Shown here: positions 46,552-56,742 of the stretch, one piece after another
Layout: the number at the start of each line of letters is the position of its first letter
Position numbering within the stretch: position 1 is the first letter of the stretch
DNA from: Porphyridium purpureum
Taxonomy: Eukaryota; Rhodophyta; Bangiophyceae; Porphyridiales; Porphyridiaceae
NCBI GenBank assembly: GCA_008690995.1
Contig: VRMN01000001.1
Span: 5,456,001-5,520,000, forward strand
Direction of reading: 5' to 3'
Length of the DNA: 64,000 nt
Notes under the pieces: model-generated
Databases searched by the model: none
What the model was told of the DNA's origin: nothing
The model's input: only the letters and a program-made list of their open reading frames with translations
Program-made: the position numbers and the translations under genes

Positions 46552-48201
46552 CTATCGGTTGCTGAGCACGGGAACTCCATTCACTCGCACGTTTTTGCCG
46601 TGAATGACATACGTGTTCGGGAGCTCCTCCAGCGCTTCGCTGAGTTCAAACTTCTCGCCGCTCAGATTGACCACCACATCTGTGTACACAAAGCGATGGG
46701 CGGTCGCGTGGTGTAGATTGATACGCGAGTATGAGTGCCGAAAATGACTCATACAAACATCATAGGCCATGCCCTCGCAGTCGCCCTCACTGCGAGCTGC
46801 GTCAAGAAACGCGCGAAAGCACGGCTCGCGCAAACGGTACAGCGCATTGCCATTGATATGGTTTGTGAACGAGCGCCGAAACGGTTCGAACGCGATATTG
46901 AATTTGGGCTGATATCGCATGATGGAGCCCTTGACCCAAAAATCACCGCCATTCACAGCCGCCGAGTGGATTGCGTCCAGCCAGTGCGGGCGAACGGGAA
47001 TGGTGTCGGGTTCCATCACAAACATGTAATCGTGCTGCGATTCGGCCTCCTTATCGAAAAGCCGGTAAAATTGGCCGTTGCTGCCTTCTGTGTACAGCAT
47101 CGAATTGAACCAGTTGCGAGCAAACGAGTTTCTGGCCTGCGCGTCCGGCAAGTTCGCCGACTTGATCTGCACTGTGTTGAAGCATGAACGCAACGTGCTA
47201 CGAGTCAGCGCGAGTGACTGTGAAGAGTCGTAGCCCATCGCGCCAGGGCCCTGGTCCTCCAAGAGCAGCGTCCTAAGCTCTTGGTAATGTTTGCGCACTT
47301 TCGGGTGGTGCAACGGCCGATCGAACCAAATCAAGAGGTCGGGGGCAACGGCATTCGGATACGACGCGTTTCCAAAGTACATGTCGCTGCACGCGGGCAT
47401 CACGTCGCGCTCCTGCCACAGCTGGAGCGCACGGATCAACCTTGGCGTCTGCGGCGCAGTAAGTGGGATCACGACCACGAGCCGCGCACTTTCTCTCGAC
47501 GGCGGCGCGGCGCAGTTGTGCGTGAAAGACGGGTCCACGACATCAGCCTTGCCACGAATGACCCAGTTCACCCAATACAGAGGGTACGACTCTGTGTCGA
47601 TGAACAACCATGTGAGCAGAAGCGCGAGTACGATGGCGACCATGGTGAGCCAACGTGGGTTGCTCTTCATTCGCTCGTACGCCGCTTGAAGGGTCTTTGA
47701 CCGTGGCGGCGGATCCGCTCCGGCCTCTGTGCGTAGCCGCAGTTTCAATTCGGAGCTGTCGCGCGTCTCGGACGCGGGGCTCCCTGTTGTATACTGCATG
47801 ATCCAGCCCGGGATCTCGGTCCAAATCGAGCGCACGCTGGCTCTACTTGTTGCTGCAGCGTACGCGCCCGCCTCGTCACTCGGCGGCGCTTGAATCCGTT
47901 GCTTTAGAGGAGGTTGGTGCTCATGTTGGGACTGCTGCTGAGCCTCTTGTTGGGCCTGCTTCTGCTGTAGCTGCAGCTGTGCCACTTGCAGCTTGTGCTC
48001 TTGCTCCAAAAGCGCTAGCTGTGCCGACCTGACGCCGTCGTAGGTCGCTTTGCCGCCATTCGCCGCGCGAGGCAGCGGGCTGCCAGCCAGAGCCGCGTCG
48101 TGAGCGACGCGGAACTGCTGGCGATGTGACGTCATGGACTCTGTCACGGGTGGCATTCCTAGTTGTTCGCCCGCGTTCTGTCTTAGAGCTTGCTTCCCCA
48201 T
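46552..48201 (-). CDS. Type II membrane glycosyltransferase-like protein
   Basis: 549 residues from ATG 48201 (MGKQALRQNAGEQ). A long cytosolic N-terminus contains a Gln/Ala coiled coil (ALLEQEHKLQVAQLQLQQKQ). One transmembrane helix, WLTMVAIVLALLLTWLFI, lies at about residues 186-203. The lumenal part begins with LVVVIPLTAPQTPRLIRALQ, typical of GT-A folds, then DLLIWFDRP, DYMFVMEPDTIPVRPHWLD (possible metal-binding acidic motif), HINGNALYRL and VYTDVVVNLS near the end. This layout recurs in uncharacterised algal and oomycete transferases. I cannot give a CAZy family; a Golgi glycosyltransferase role is inferred. The unusually long cytosolic coiled coil is odd for such an enzyme. Confidence 0.65.
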   Translation of the reverse strand: MGKQALRQNAGEQLGMPPVTESMTSHRQQFRVAHDAALAGSPLPRAANGGKATYDGVRSAQLALLEQEHKLQVAQLQLQQKQAQQEAQQQSQHEHQPPLKQRIQAPPSDEAGAYAAATSRASVRSIWTEIPGWIMQYTTGSPASETRDSSELKLRLRTEAGADPPPRSKTLQAAYERMKSNPRWLTMVAIVLALLLTWLFIDTESYPLYWVNWVIRGKADVVDPSFTHNCAAPPSRESARLVVVIPLTAPQTPRLIRALQLWQERDVMPACSDMYFGNASYPNAVAPDLLIWFDRPLHHPKVRKHYQELRTLLLEDQGPGAMGYDSSQSLALTRSTLRSCFNTVQIKSANLPDAQARNSFARNWFNSMLYTEGSNGQFYRLFDKEAESQHDYMFVMEPDTIPVRPHWLDAIHSAAVNGGDFWVKGSIMRYQPKFNIAFEPFRRSFTNHINGNALYRLREPCFRAFLDAARSEGDCEGMAYDVCMSHFRHSYSRINLHHATAHRFVYTDVVVNLSGEKFELSEALEELPNTYVIHGKNVRVNGVPVLSNR

Positions 48202-49643
48202 GCAATCATCTGGGCCCTTCTGCGCACCAACGCCGCCGTCTTGCTCCCTATGCGTCTCCGTTTTGGCGCCGTCTCGCGGAGGTGTCCACGCGATGTCAGT
48301 GCTTGCGCGATACGGCCACCGCGGATGTCGACAATGGACGCGAACTGTGTCTGCGCGACGAACCCCACCACTGCGTGCCTGTTAAAGAAAAGCCACACAG
48401 CCTCGCACGGCGCACCTTTTCCCACGTGGACCGTCTTGAATGCTTCTCGCTCTGTGTCACGCACAAATAAATAGACGCCGTGCCGGTCGCTTGGCCATGC
48501 AGTGGCACGCTTATGCCTCGGATTTGCGCTTGTGCGTGCACGCGTGTCTATGTTTGTGCGTGTCTCCGTGTCCGCGTGTCCGCGAGAATCTGTCAATCTG
48601 TCTGAGCTTCAAAGCATAAACACGCACAGATGCGCGAGACACCCACACACACCCACGCCTCTCCCTCTCCTTTCCCTACGCCCACCTGTCAACAAGCCAC
48701 GCGCAAAATCACACACCACCACAACAAACACGGACGGAAATCGATTTTTCCCTCGAAAAAAGAGACAGCGCGCGGTCGTTTGTCGCGGGGAACACCACCA
48801 CGAGCGAGCACAATCTCTATCACCGTGGGTCGGTTTTGTTACCACTCGAACTCAACCCCACCACCAACCGTTTCTCTTAAGCGTGCGCGCGCTAGGGTTT
48901 GTTATGCGTTTTGTTCTTCACTGGCACGCGTGGAGGGGCCGGCTGCTGCGGTGGTTACCGTTAAGTACGCGTGCGGTGGTGGGTTAATTTTGGGGGGTTG
49001 GGTGGGGATGGTGATGAGACGGAACTACAAAGACGACACGCGCGTTGTGGGCCGCACACAATTAGAACGACACAATCCCATCACACATCCTCGAACTCAG
49101 CCCACAAACACACACACAAAACACACAAAAATAGACAGAACCATATGAAAATAAACGGAATCCGAGCGGAAATTCGAATTTTTTTTCCCCGAGGAATCGC
49201 GCGCGTTGCGTCGACGAAGCATTCTTCTTTTTGGAAAAAAAGGGAACGAACGAAGAGCCAAAAATGGCGCAGATGATTTTTTGCGCGTCGATAGTAGAAT
49301 GCTCGCGTTTTGGTAGTGAGCGAACTGTACTTCGGTGGCGACGCAGCCGCGCGGCTCGGTCATGGTGCCAGGGACAAGCGCGAGCCGTCGCCGCGGAAGC
49401 TGCGCGTTGCCGTTACCGCTCGATTCTGCGCCGGGATGAGAAAGACATGCGGCATTGCGCACGCCCAAGGGTCATCGCGTTTGACTTACACTGGGAGGGA
49501 ATGTACACGCTGTACGTTAGCCCGCGCGGCGAAGGTACTGTGCGAGTGTACCGCGGCGCGGGTGGCGGGAGGTGGCGGCGGGAGGAGGAGAGGGCTGGTG
49601 AGGAGGCGGCGGGTGGTGCGGCGGGCGTGGCGGTGTGGAGTGG
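48202..49643. other. Divergent spacer, GT-like / CTU2
   Basis: 1.44 kb without a supported gene. Contains CA-rich pieces near 48640-48660 and 49105-49130, an A-rich patch near 49225-49265, and TGTACACGCTGTACG and GTACTGTG near 49502-49542, loosely like the spacer motif. A 137-codon minus frame (48183-48596) has no ATG. Confidence 0.5.
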
Positions 49644-50753
49644 ATGGCGGGGGAGCATGCGACGTGTGGTAAGTGCAGGACTGCGGCCGCGACGGTGTAT
49701 CAGGATGGAGGCGGCGTGAGATGCTTCGCGTGCTTTGAAAGCGCGCTCGTCAGCGGCGTCAAGGCCGCCATGGCCAAGCACAAGATGATTGGGTTCCGTG
49801 AGACCGTCGGGCTGGCGGTGTCTGGGGGAGTGGGCAGCATGGCGTTTGCCATTCTCATGCGCAACATTTTGCGCACGGCGAAGAACCTGCAGTGCACGCT
49901 GGTTGTGCTTCACGTCGTGCCGGACGACGCGCGACGCGCGCGCGCCGCGTATTTGGGCGAATGGGCGCACGATGCGGGAATGAGGTTTTCGTCGTCCGAG
50001 CTCCATGAATCATCAAACACCTTGCTCGACCTTGTCACTGATGCGTCCGACCGCGTGCGAGTGCGCAAGCTTGCAGTGCACCACGCGTTGAGGCGGCTCG
50101 GCGCAGAGCACAAATGCTCGAAAATTCTGCTCGCAACCACCGCAACACAATTGGCGTGTGACATCCTTTCTGAGCTTGCGGTAGGAGCGGGCTACAACAT
50201 GTACGAGGCGTGCGCTTCCAGTGTGGAGAACGCTCCGATCCAACCACCATTTTATCGCCCCCTGCGCGACGTGTCGAAGCGCCAATTGGTGCGCTACGCG
50301 CTCGGACACGGCCTGTATGAACAGCTGTATCCCTGCACGGTGGCCATGCTGCCAAGCCCCATTCCAACCATACAGAGTACCGTCGAACAGTTTATCGTTG
50401 ACCTGCAGAAACAACGCGCGTCCACTTGCGCAACGGTTGTGCGAACAGCGGGCAGATTGGGCGGCGTGCCAGACTGCGACGACATTGACGGCGCCGACCA
50501 TGCGGCCCCGGTACTGTGCGCAGTTTGCTTGGGCAAAGCCGAACCTAGCGATTGGGTCGCAAAGGCGCGCGGGCCCGATTTCCGCGAATTGGAAGTGGAG
50601 CGGGACGCCGCAGCGTGCAGCTCGTACGCGAATGCTTTGTGTCATGCGTGCTCAGGCGTTGCTTCTCGCATGCGCCACCGCTCTGCAGATTTGGGCAAAG
50701 TGGTGATCGACCGAATGCGCGAGCGGCGCGAAATTGAAGAGTTTCTATTATAA
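49644..50753 (+). CDS. CTU2: Cytoplasmic tRNA 2-thiolation protein 2
   Basis: Partner of CTU1 in 2-thiolation of wobble U34 in tRNA-Lys, -Glu and -Gln. 369 residues from ATG 49644 (MAGEHATCGKCRTAAATV). Zinc pairs are N-terminal (CGKCRTA ... VRCFACF) and C-terminal (PVLCAVCLGK ... ALCHACSG). The ATPase-like loop is degenerate, LAVSGGVGSMAFAILM, as usual for CTU2, which lacks the catalytic PP-loop of CTU1. RPLRDVSKRQLVRYALGHGL is another shared block, as is TIQSTVEQFIVDLQ. Sulfur would come from NFS1 through the URM1 relay. Confidence 0.88.
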   Translation: MAGEHATCGKCRTAAATVYQDGGGVRCFACFESALVSGVKAAMAKHKMIGFRETVGLAVSGGVGSMAFAILMRNILRTAKNLQCTLVVLHVVPDDARRARAAYLGEWAHDAGMRFSSSELHESSNTLLDLVTDASDRVRVRKLAVHHALRRLGAEHKCSKILLATTATQLACDILSELAVGAGYNMYEACASSVENAPIQPPFYRPLRDVSKRQLVRYALGHGLYEQLYPCTVAMLPSPIPTIQSTVEQFIVDLQKQRASTCATVVRTAGRLGGVPDCDDIDGADHAAPVLCAVCLGKAEPSDWVAKARGPDFRELEVERDAAACSSYANALCHACSGVASRMRHRSADLGKVVIDRMRERREIEEFLL

Positions 50754-50972
50754 AGTTGGCGGGCTTCCATGCCCTGCGGCAGGCGCCAACCTAAAATTCG
50801 CGCGCAAGCAGAGCATGGTGTTTCTCTCTTTGCGTGACCATGCCATGTCCCGCGGCGTGACTCGGTCGTGACTGTGAATAAAAATCAAAGAAAAAAAAGG
50901 ACTGTCAAGCCTAACGTCCACTGGCACACCATGTAATGCGCAAATTTACGACTGCGAGACAAGCACGCCAAA
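50754..50972. other. Convergent 3' spacer
   Basis: Short spacer with GAATAAAAATCAAAG at 50876, a good + strand polyadenylation signal for CTU2. Confidence 0.5.
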
Positions 50973-52103
50973 CTATCCCGTGCTGCAAATGTACGACGGC
51001 AGGAGTTCCACGCGCATGGATGGAATTAACTTTGTGGCCCATGGCTGCAGATCTTCTTCGAGATTCACCCGTCGGCAGTGCAGGCCTTCCTGGCGCATGC
51101 GGCTCACAAAGTCGTCGCAGTTGAAGCCCCACACGTGATCGGGCTGGCCCGCGCACTCTTTCCTGCCATTGTAGTCCTTATCCCGACAATCACGGGTTTG
51201 TTCAAAGTAGCAAGGCACCTCGGCGAGCGCCCAGCCGGTTTTCGGCCGCAGGATGCGGACGAGCTCTTGCGTCGCCTTCTCTAGCGCGGGGATGTGCTCC
51301 ATGACGTGGAGCACAACCACACCATCCGAAAAGTTTGTTGGCAGCGGAATGCTCGTAATGTCTGCGAAAAAGGTGCTTGGGCCGTACAGCCACGGCATGA
51401 AATCCATGCCGATCTGGTCCATATCGGAAACCTGATTCAGCATGCTGTCCATGGTCTTCTCCGGTCCAAAATGTGCGAGGCGAAACGGGACCGAACCAAA
51501 CCCTTGCGGTGGCTGGAGAAATTCTGCGCCTTCCTGCGCGAGGAAGGGGTGTTTTCCAGCACCAAACAGGGAGCACGCCGATCGGTGCCTCTCCAAAGAC
51601 TTGCAGCGTGGGCACTGCTTGTCCGGACGATCACCCCACTGGCTCCACATGATCTTGAGATGGGCAAAAACATCCCCAGACCAGCCGCAGCACGGACAGA
51701 CCCTCTTTGGCACCGGGTCCTGCGCCGCCCATCCTTTCATCGCCTCTTGAAACGGGTTCCTTCTCACATTTCCGGGCACGTCGTGCTCGTGCTTGCCACT
51801 GCACACCTCGGAGGACGCGGCCGAACGATCAGATTGCCCAGTGAAACCATGTTCCAACAGCGGCTCAGCGCGCTGGAGCCCTGCCGCCGCCGGCTCTGCG
51901 CGCAAGTGCCCGGACAGCAGCAGCGCGAGCACGCACAGCACGACCGACACGACGGAAGTCACAAGCACCGTGGTCAACGTCCCGATCCGGCCGGACGGCC
52001 GCTGATTCGTATTCATCGCGGATATCCCCAGCAACACACCACCGCCCGCTTCCCCTGTCCGACCGCCCGCGAGCACCCTCTTCACCAATCCATCCCCTCC
52101 CAT
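50973..52103 (-). CDS. Membrane-anchored SAM-dependent methyltransferase with zinc cluster
   Basis: 376 residues from ATG 52103, or 347 from ATG 52016 (MNTNQRPSGRIGTL). One signal anchor, TVLVTSVVSVVLCVLALLLS, gives type II topology. Then a four-Cys cluster, RVCPCCGWSGDVFAHL and KQCPRCKSLERHRSACSLFG, as found in front of bacterial-style methyltransferases of sugar or peptide pathways. The methyltransferase core has FADITSIPLPTNFSDGVVVL and HVMEHIPALEKATQELVRIL (Methyltransf_11 type), ending with WGFNCDDFVSRM. The glycine-rich SAM loop is poorly conserved. A lumenal methylation of glycans is plausible given the other Golgi-type genes, but the substrate is unknown. Confidence 0.75.
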   Translation of the reverse strand: MGGDGLVKRVLAGGRTGEAGGGVLLGISAMNTNQRPSGRIGTLTTVLVTSVVSVVLCVLALLLSGHLRAEPAAAGLQRAEPLLEHGFTGQSDRSAASSEVCSGKHEHDVPGNVRRNPFQEAMKGWAAQDPVPKRVCPCCGWSGDVFAHLKIMWSQWGDRPDKQCPRCKSLERHRSACSLFGAGKHPFLAQEGAEFLQPPQGFGSVPFRLAHFGPEKTMDSMLNQVSDMDQIGMDFMPWLYGPSTFFADITSIPLPTNFSDGVVVLHVMEHIPALEKATQELVRILRPKTGWALAEVPCYFEQTRDCRDKDYNGRKECAGQPDHVWGFNCDDFVSRMRQEGLHCRRVNLEEDLQPWATKLIPSMRVELLPSYICSTG

Positions 52104-53581
52104 GCTCTTGCATCTGCGCCCGCATGTTCACGCGAAAAGTCGCTTGAGCCACTGGCTTGCGGTTTTACAAACCGACACGCGCAGAAAAGGGTGTCCCACC
52201 AGTAAGTGCCATGTCCAAACTCGCATTTTCTTAGAAAAGCACAGCGTTTTCATAGAAAATCACGCTGAAACCCCCGTTCGCTCTTTGACGTCTCGTCTGC
52301 GAATGGACGATCAGCGGGCCCGTTCGCGGGCGTTGACGGGGACACGTTGGGGTCTGCGACAGGTTGCATGCACGCCAGCACTTCGGTATCACCTGCGCAA
52401 ACTATGCGCACCGGGTATGGCAGCCGCAAAGTTGAGAAACCTGGCACCGCCACGTCTAACTGACGTTTAAAGGGGCCCAGATTGACGCTCTGCAACGGCT
52501 GCTGATGACGCCGCGCGCCATAGCAGCGCACATATGGCCGCACGCAGGCAAGGCGAAACGATCTTCAAGCGCGGTTGAACGGTTTCTGAAGAACGGGCGC
52601 TGGAGAGGAATTATCAAGAATCTCGGGGTCGGCTTTCCAGATCTCGCGGACATTGGAACTCCGCTTCAGCCCGCACATTGTTACGAACAGGAAGACGTCC
52701 GCGCAGGCAGGGATGGAGCCGCACGCTGCGTGCCGTGCCGTGCCGTGCCAGGCCTGTTCGCCGTGTCCGCCGGAAGCCACGGAAAGTTCATCTTGTCGCT
52801 GAGAAGCAACATTTTACGTTTCTTTTCGGAAACGAGGCGAATCAAGCGCCGGTTGTGCGCTCGGTCAAACCTTCACACGCCTCTCTGCGTCCATAAACAC
52901 ACACATCGACCGCCATATGCTCACTGCGCCGTGGACAACCAACGCCACCCGCTCCACTCCAACAGCTGCCCCGGCACGTCTGGAACCACGCGAGTGTACC
53001 GCCAGAGGTACAGTGTAGAAACCATGTGTCCAGTGCACCACTGTACCAGACTCCACTAGCAAGCGCTGCATGAACTGCGGGCCCCCCTCAAAAACGGTCC
53101 GTAGCGCGCATATGATGAGAGTGTGAGTGTGTGTATAACAAAGCGAGGTGGATTTGGTAGAGAAACGCGGCGATACTCTGGAGGATCTGATTCGGCGAGG
53201 CGTCGCGTGACATGGTGGGCGGGAGCCCGAGCGTGTCGTATGGCGTCAGACAGGCGTATGTGTGCGTATACAGTGGACATGCCGCGATAGTTGGGGTATT
53301 GTGAACGCGTCGCAAGGGACTCTGGGTTGGAGAAACTCGCAAACACTGAGAGAGACGAAGAGCTGCAGCGTCGGAGACGCGTGCCGCGAGATTATTGAAG
53401 TGGCTGGGTGGGTGCCGCGACCGCGCGAGCATATAGTCGGAGTAGGGGCTTGTGCCGCTTGCGCGTCGACCGGCGAGAACGCTCCGCACCGACAAAGGAC
53501 AAGCAGCGACCGCGACGCAGTGCACAATCACACGTATAGACACGCGGTTTGTGCAACGACTCGCACTTGTGACACGCCAAG
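52104..53581. other. Long spacer with GTACAGTG/CACTGTAC pair
   Basis: 1.48 kb, divergent side of the methyltransferase and upstream of a small + strand gene. No supported gene. A short TGCCG-type pentamer repeat lies at 52728-52751, and the inverted motif pair at 53008-53046. Open frames in it lack conserved features. Confidence 0.5.
53008..53046. promoter_or_regulatory. Inverted pair GTACAGTG ... CACTGTAC
   Basis: Exact octamer at 53008-53015 and its reverse complement at 53039-53046, 31 bp start to start. The two could also pair as a stem-loop with a 23-base loop. About 540 bp upstream of the ATG at 53582. Confidence 0.4.
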
Positions 53582-53875
53582 ATGAACTTTCTGAGGTCGT
53601 TTTCGAGCTCGTTCAGCTCGCCCGAAGAGCTCAACGTGCACTCGGCCGGCTCGGCGTCGTCGTCGTTCTCCTCTGCGGGTGACGAGGTTAGAGCGCCGTC
53701 GCAAAAGGCATCGGCGGATGTTGCGGCGTCAAAGCCGGCCGCAGCGTCGATCGCGCCGGCCGCACAGGCTCAGGGTGCATCCATGCCGACGTTGGGAGAA
53801 ATGGGCCGAAGTAAGTCGGTCAATCGCGCCGCAAACGCAACCTTGCACTACCGGGATGTCTGGCTTCAGGAATAG
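53582..53875 (+). CDS. Small Ser/Ala-rich protein, unknown
   Basis: 97 residues from ATG 53582 (MNFLRSFSSSFSSPEELN). Ser-rich head, Ala/Pro middle, and a better-ordered end, GRSKSVNRAANATLHYRDVW, then LQE. The tail looks like a conserved short motif, but I cannot assign it. A true ATG, uninterrupted frame and good codon use support coding. The head could be an organelle targeting peptide. Confidence 0.45.
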   Translation: MNFLRSFSSSFSSPEELNVHSAGSASSSFSSAGDEVRAPSQKASADVAASKPAAASIAPAAQAQGASMPTLGEMGRSKSVNRAANATLHYRDVWLQE

Positions 53876-54462
53876 GCAGCCCCCGCGCGGGTGCGGTGCT
53901 ATGTATTGTTATTGTCGCTTTCTTCTACTTGCTCTCCGTCCCATCCTTGCCCGCTCTTGAACGGCGCTGAGCGGTGTCGTGCCTGATGCACCTGTTCGCA
54001 TGGCCTTCGCCAGGAATGCCCTGTTGGCAGGCAGCACGTTCCAGCTTCGGAGCGCCACCCAGAGCGTGCAGAGTCTGTTGTGCCATCTGAAGCGATGGTG
54101 GCATGCATCGTGCGCGTGTTTCTTGTTGTACAAGGGGCTGGTTCACCTGTCATGATAGTCCGTCTGAAAATGTAGTAGTCGAGCGAGAAACAACCCCCGA
54201 CTCGCGGCGGGGGTCCATTTTTGCTTTCATAATCTTTATGAACTAAAATTCGAGTTGCTTGGAATGTACGCGCACCTTGGCGATACCACAAGCGAGCGGC
54301 ATCGGAACCTCATCGCACCTCCGACCTCATTCACGCGACCAGATCCACGGTTATTGGTTCGACAACGTACGTCTGGACTAGGCGCGATTGCCAAGCTCTG
54401 TTTGCGCGTGGAGGCGGGTGTCCCAGGAAGCGAGCGCGGCAGCAAACGAGGAATCGAATTCA
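53876..54462. other. Spacer, no gene seen
   Basis: 590 bp between two + strand genes. Mixed composition; a short CGACTCGCGGCGGGGGTC patch near 54198. Presumably 3' UTR and the PSMG4 promoter. Confidence 0.45.
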
Positions 54463-54912
54463 ATGGGTGTCCCGTCATGCGACGCTACGGAATCAGCGCC
54501 AAGCTCTCTAGAATGGGGCAGCACGCGTGCGTTGACGGAGCACATCCCAGAGCTTGACGCGCAACTGCGTCTCCAGATCACCTACTTGGACGCGGCGGTC
54601 TTGGTTTGGGCGCAAGCCGGGCCTGGATCGGGTAGTCATGTGATGCCTGCTCTCGACACATTTGCCGTGGCGTTCCCGGCGGCGGCTGGGAACGCGGGTA
54701 CAGGCGCTGCGGCCACCCAGCTGCTCGGCAGCGGCGCCATGTACGGTGACGTGTCGGCAGATACTGCGCGACTGCTGGCGCGCCGGCTGAACATGCCCGT
54801 CTACGTGTCGATTCAGATGCGGGCGGATGATCTCATGCTTAGGGAGCTCGTACTGCGCCGCGTTATCAAGGAGTGGGATGCCATGAGGCCGGGTACGAAT
54901 TGTGAAGGCTAG
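54463..54912 (+). CDS. PSMG4: Proteasome assembly chaperone 4
   Basis: Pairs with PSMG3 to help assemble the 20S alpha ring. 149 residues from ATG 54463 (MGVPSCDATESAPSS). Family features: QITYLDAAVLVWAQAGPG (strand with hydrophobic-Trp like the animal L-F-L-W-V-G), PALDTFAVAFPA, SADTARLLARRLNMPVYVSI for the animal T-G-L-A-Q-R-L-A-R-K-T-N-K-Q-V-F-V-S, and VLRRVIKEW for the C-terminal helix. Sequence similarity in this family is always weak, but order and spacing agree. Confidence 0.8.
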   Translation: MGVPSCDATESAPSSLEWGSTRALTEHIPELDAQLRLQITYLDAAVLVWAQAGPGSGSHVMPALDTFAVAFPAAAGNAGTGAAATQLLGSGAMYGDVSADTARLLARRLNMPVYVSIQMRADDLMLRELVLRRVIKEWDAMRPGTNCEG

Positions 54913-55185
54913 TCGTCCGAGCGGCCAGCGTCACATGCACGCAAGAACCCGGGCCACTGGCCTTGATGTGTGATCGTCAAGTGAATATAGCGTCAAACTG
55001 GAAAAAATGTATCGCATACTAAGAACGAAGCAGGTCTACAGGGCTCATGTACGTTAAAGGCAAAGTTGGCGCAGCGTACTGCGCTCACCCGCGCTACAAA
55101 ATCAAAACGAGAACGTGTCCAAGGCCCGCTGCGCATGCCGACCTGCAACAAACAAGAAAAAAACAAATGGCGGCTTGGGTTTTCA

Positions 55186-56742
55186 CTACTTGGCCCCACC
55201 GAGCGCAACTGCAATCAATGCAGCTCGCAGGGGCTTGATCGAGATGAAAACAGTCGAGAAGACGCCGCACAAAACCATTGCGATTGCCGCAAAGGCGAAT
55301 GGCTCGCCCTCCTTCAGGATGGCGGCAGACCCAATGCCGTGACTGGCCGAACCTGTGCTGATTCCACGATAAATTGGGTCTGTGATTTGTAGGCCGTCCA
55401 GCACCATTGCGTAGAAATTTGCGCCCAGAAGGCCCGTCGTTGCGGCAAGCGCGCCTGCCAGTGCAGGGTCTGCGTGCAGCAAGTCTCCGATGCAGATGGC
55501 CAGAGGCGCTGTGACCATGCGTGGAATAAGTGAAAGGCGGATATTCGCTGGCAAGTTGAGCAGTCGACCTACGTAGGCCGTTGCGAACAGCGATACGAAC
55601 GAGGACAGCGCGGTGGTCCCTACAACTTCTGGCGCATGCCTCTTGATCAGTGCCCTCCGATTAAAAATGTGAAACGCAAAGGACACAATGGCGGGACCCA
55701 AAATCATCATGAGCAAGTCGCCGCCACCCAGGCACGCACCACATTTGCCCTTTGAAAAGTATTCACCCACCACGTTGAAAAACCCAATGCCGGAGAGCCT
55801 TCCAAACAGAGAGAATGCGAGGAAACTCGTCAGCACCGTGGCCACCAACGGGTGAACCAGTCGCTTGACCGAAGGAGCGGCGCGCTGGCCCATGCAGAAC
55901 CCGAACAAGGTGGTCGCAAAAGTGAACACGAGCCGTAGGGGCTGCACTGCTGGAAACATGACACCCGAGCAAAACGAGAGCAATGCCACGCCACCCCAAA
56001 AGCGCGTCAGGTTTGCACAAGGGAATGACGTTGCTGAAGCAGACGGCGCCCCCGTCGACAGCGGTACTGATGCAGCACCTGCCAGCGATACCTGCTCTTG
56101 GCCGTCCTTCTCGGCACCGGCAGAGGCCGCACGGAGCAACGCACACAATTTAGCTGTAAAGCCGAGCGAAATGGCTAGCCCGCCCACAAGCACCACGGCA
56201 ATTTTGGCGAGCTCATCGGCAGCAGGCCATGGCCGGGCAGACACAGGCAGGGCAATGAGCACAGGGACGAAGAAAACCGCCAGCCATCTAGAAAAGAACG
56301 CACACACAGGCTGGAAAAAACCCACGACGTTCTCCGCAGAGTCTGGACTTACTCGGTCGAGCATCAGCAACGCTCCCAGCAGCGCGCACATCGCGGCCAG
56401 TGCGCTCGGGAAACACCAATTGTAGCGTGCAAAGGCGTTTTTGAAAATCTGGTCGATGCAGAGTAGCACAGCCATTGCCTTGGCCGTAGGCACCTGTTTT
56501 AGCGCCTCGTTCATCACGGGGAATGGAAACTGCTCTGTTCGAGGAACCGCGGCGTCCTTGCGCCGCACGGTAGTGCGTGTCCAGCGTGGCGGCAACTCAG
56601 GCGCCGTTCGTGCCCGTGCCCGTGCCCGTGTTTGGCCGTTCGGAACGTCAAACCTGGCAAAACGCCCTGCACACACATTTCCAAAGCTGGGCGTCTGGTG
56701 CGGCTGCAGCCGTGGCGGCACACTGTGGACCCACCCAAACAT
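55186..56742 (-). CDS. PLGG1: Plastidial glycolate/glycerate translocator
   Basis: Inner-envelope carrier of photorespiration that exports glycolate and imports glycerate. 518 residues from ATG 56742; the first 70 are Arg/Pro-rich without acidic clusters, a plastid transit peptide. About twelve hydrophobic helices follow in the LrgA-then-LrgB fusion layout of plant PLGG1. The LrgB half has KGKCGACLGGGDLLMMILGP, IPRMVTAPLAICIGD and the signature GISTGSASHGIGSAAIL. A hydrophilic linker with Ala/Ser (about residues 215-245) joins the halves. It supports a photosynthetic, photorespiring host. Confidence 0.94.
   Translation of the reverse strand: MFGWVHSVPPRLQPHQTPSFGNVCAGRFARFDVPNGQTRARARARTAPELPPRWTRTTVRRKDAAVPRTEQFPFPVMNEALKQVPTAKAMAVLLCIDQIFKNAFARYNWCFPSALAAMCALLGALLMLDRVSPDSAENVVGFFQPVCAFFSRWLAVFFVPVLIALPVSARPWPAADELAKIAVVLVGGLAISLGFTAKLCALLRAASAGAEKDGQEQVSLAGAASVPLSTGAPSASATSFPCANLTRFWGGVALLSFCSGVMFPAVQPLRLVFTFATTLFGFCMGQRAAPSVKRLVHPLVATVLTSFLAFSLFGRLSGIGFFNVVGEYFSKGKCGACLGGGDLLMMILGPAIVSFAFHIFNRRALIKRHAPEVVGTTALSSFVSLFATAYVGRLLNLPANIRLSLIPRMVTAPLAICIGDLLHADPALAGALAATTGLLGANFYAMVLDGLQITDPIYRGISTGSASHGIGSAAILKEGEPFAFAAIAMVLCGVFSTVFISIKPLRAALIAVALGGAK

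Noticed and set aside
48183-48596. 137-codon minus frame upstream of the GT-like gene
   Set aside because: No ATG start, overlaps the GT-like 5' end, and no recognisable domain.
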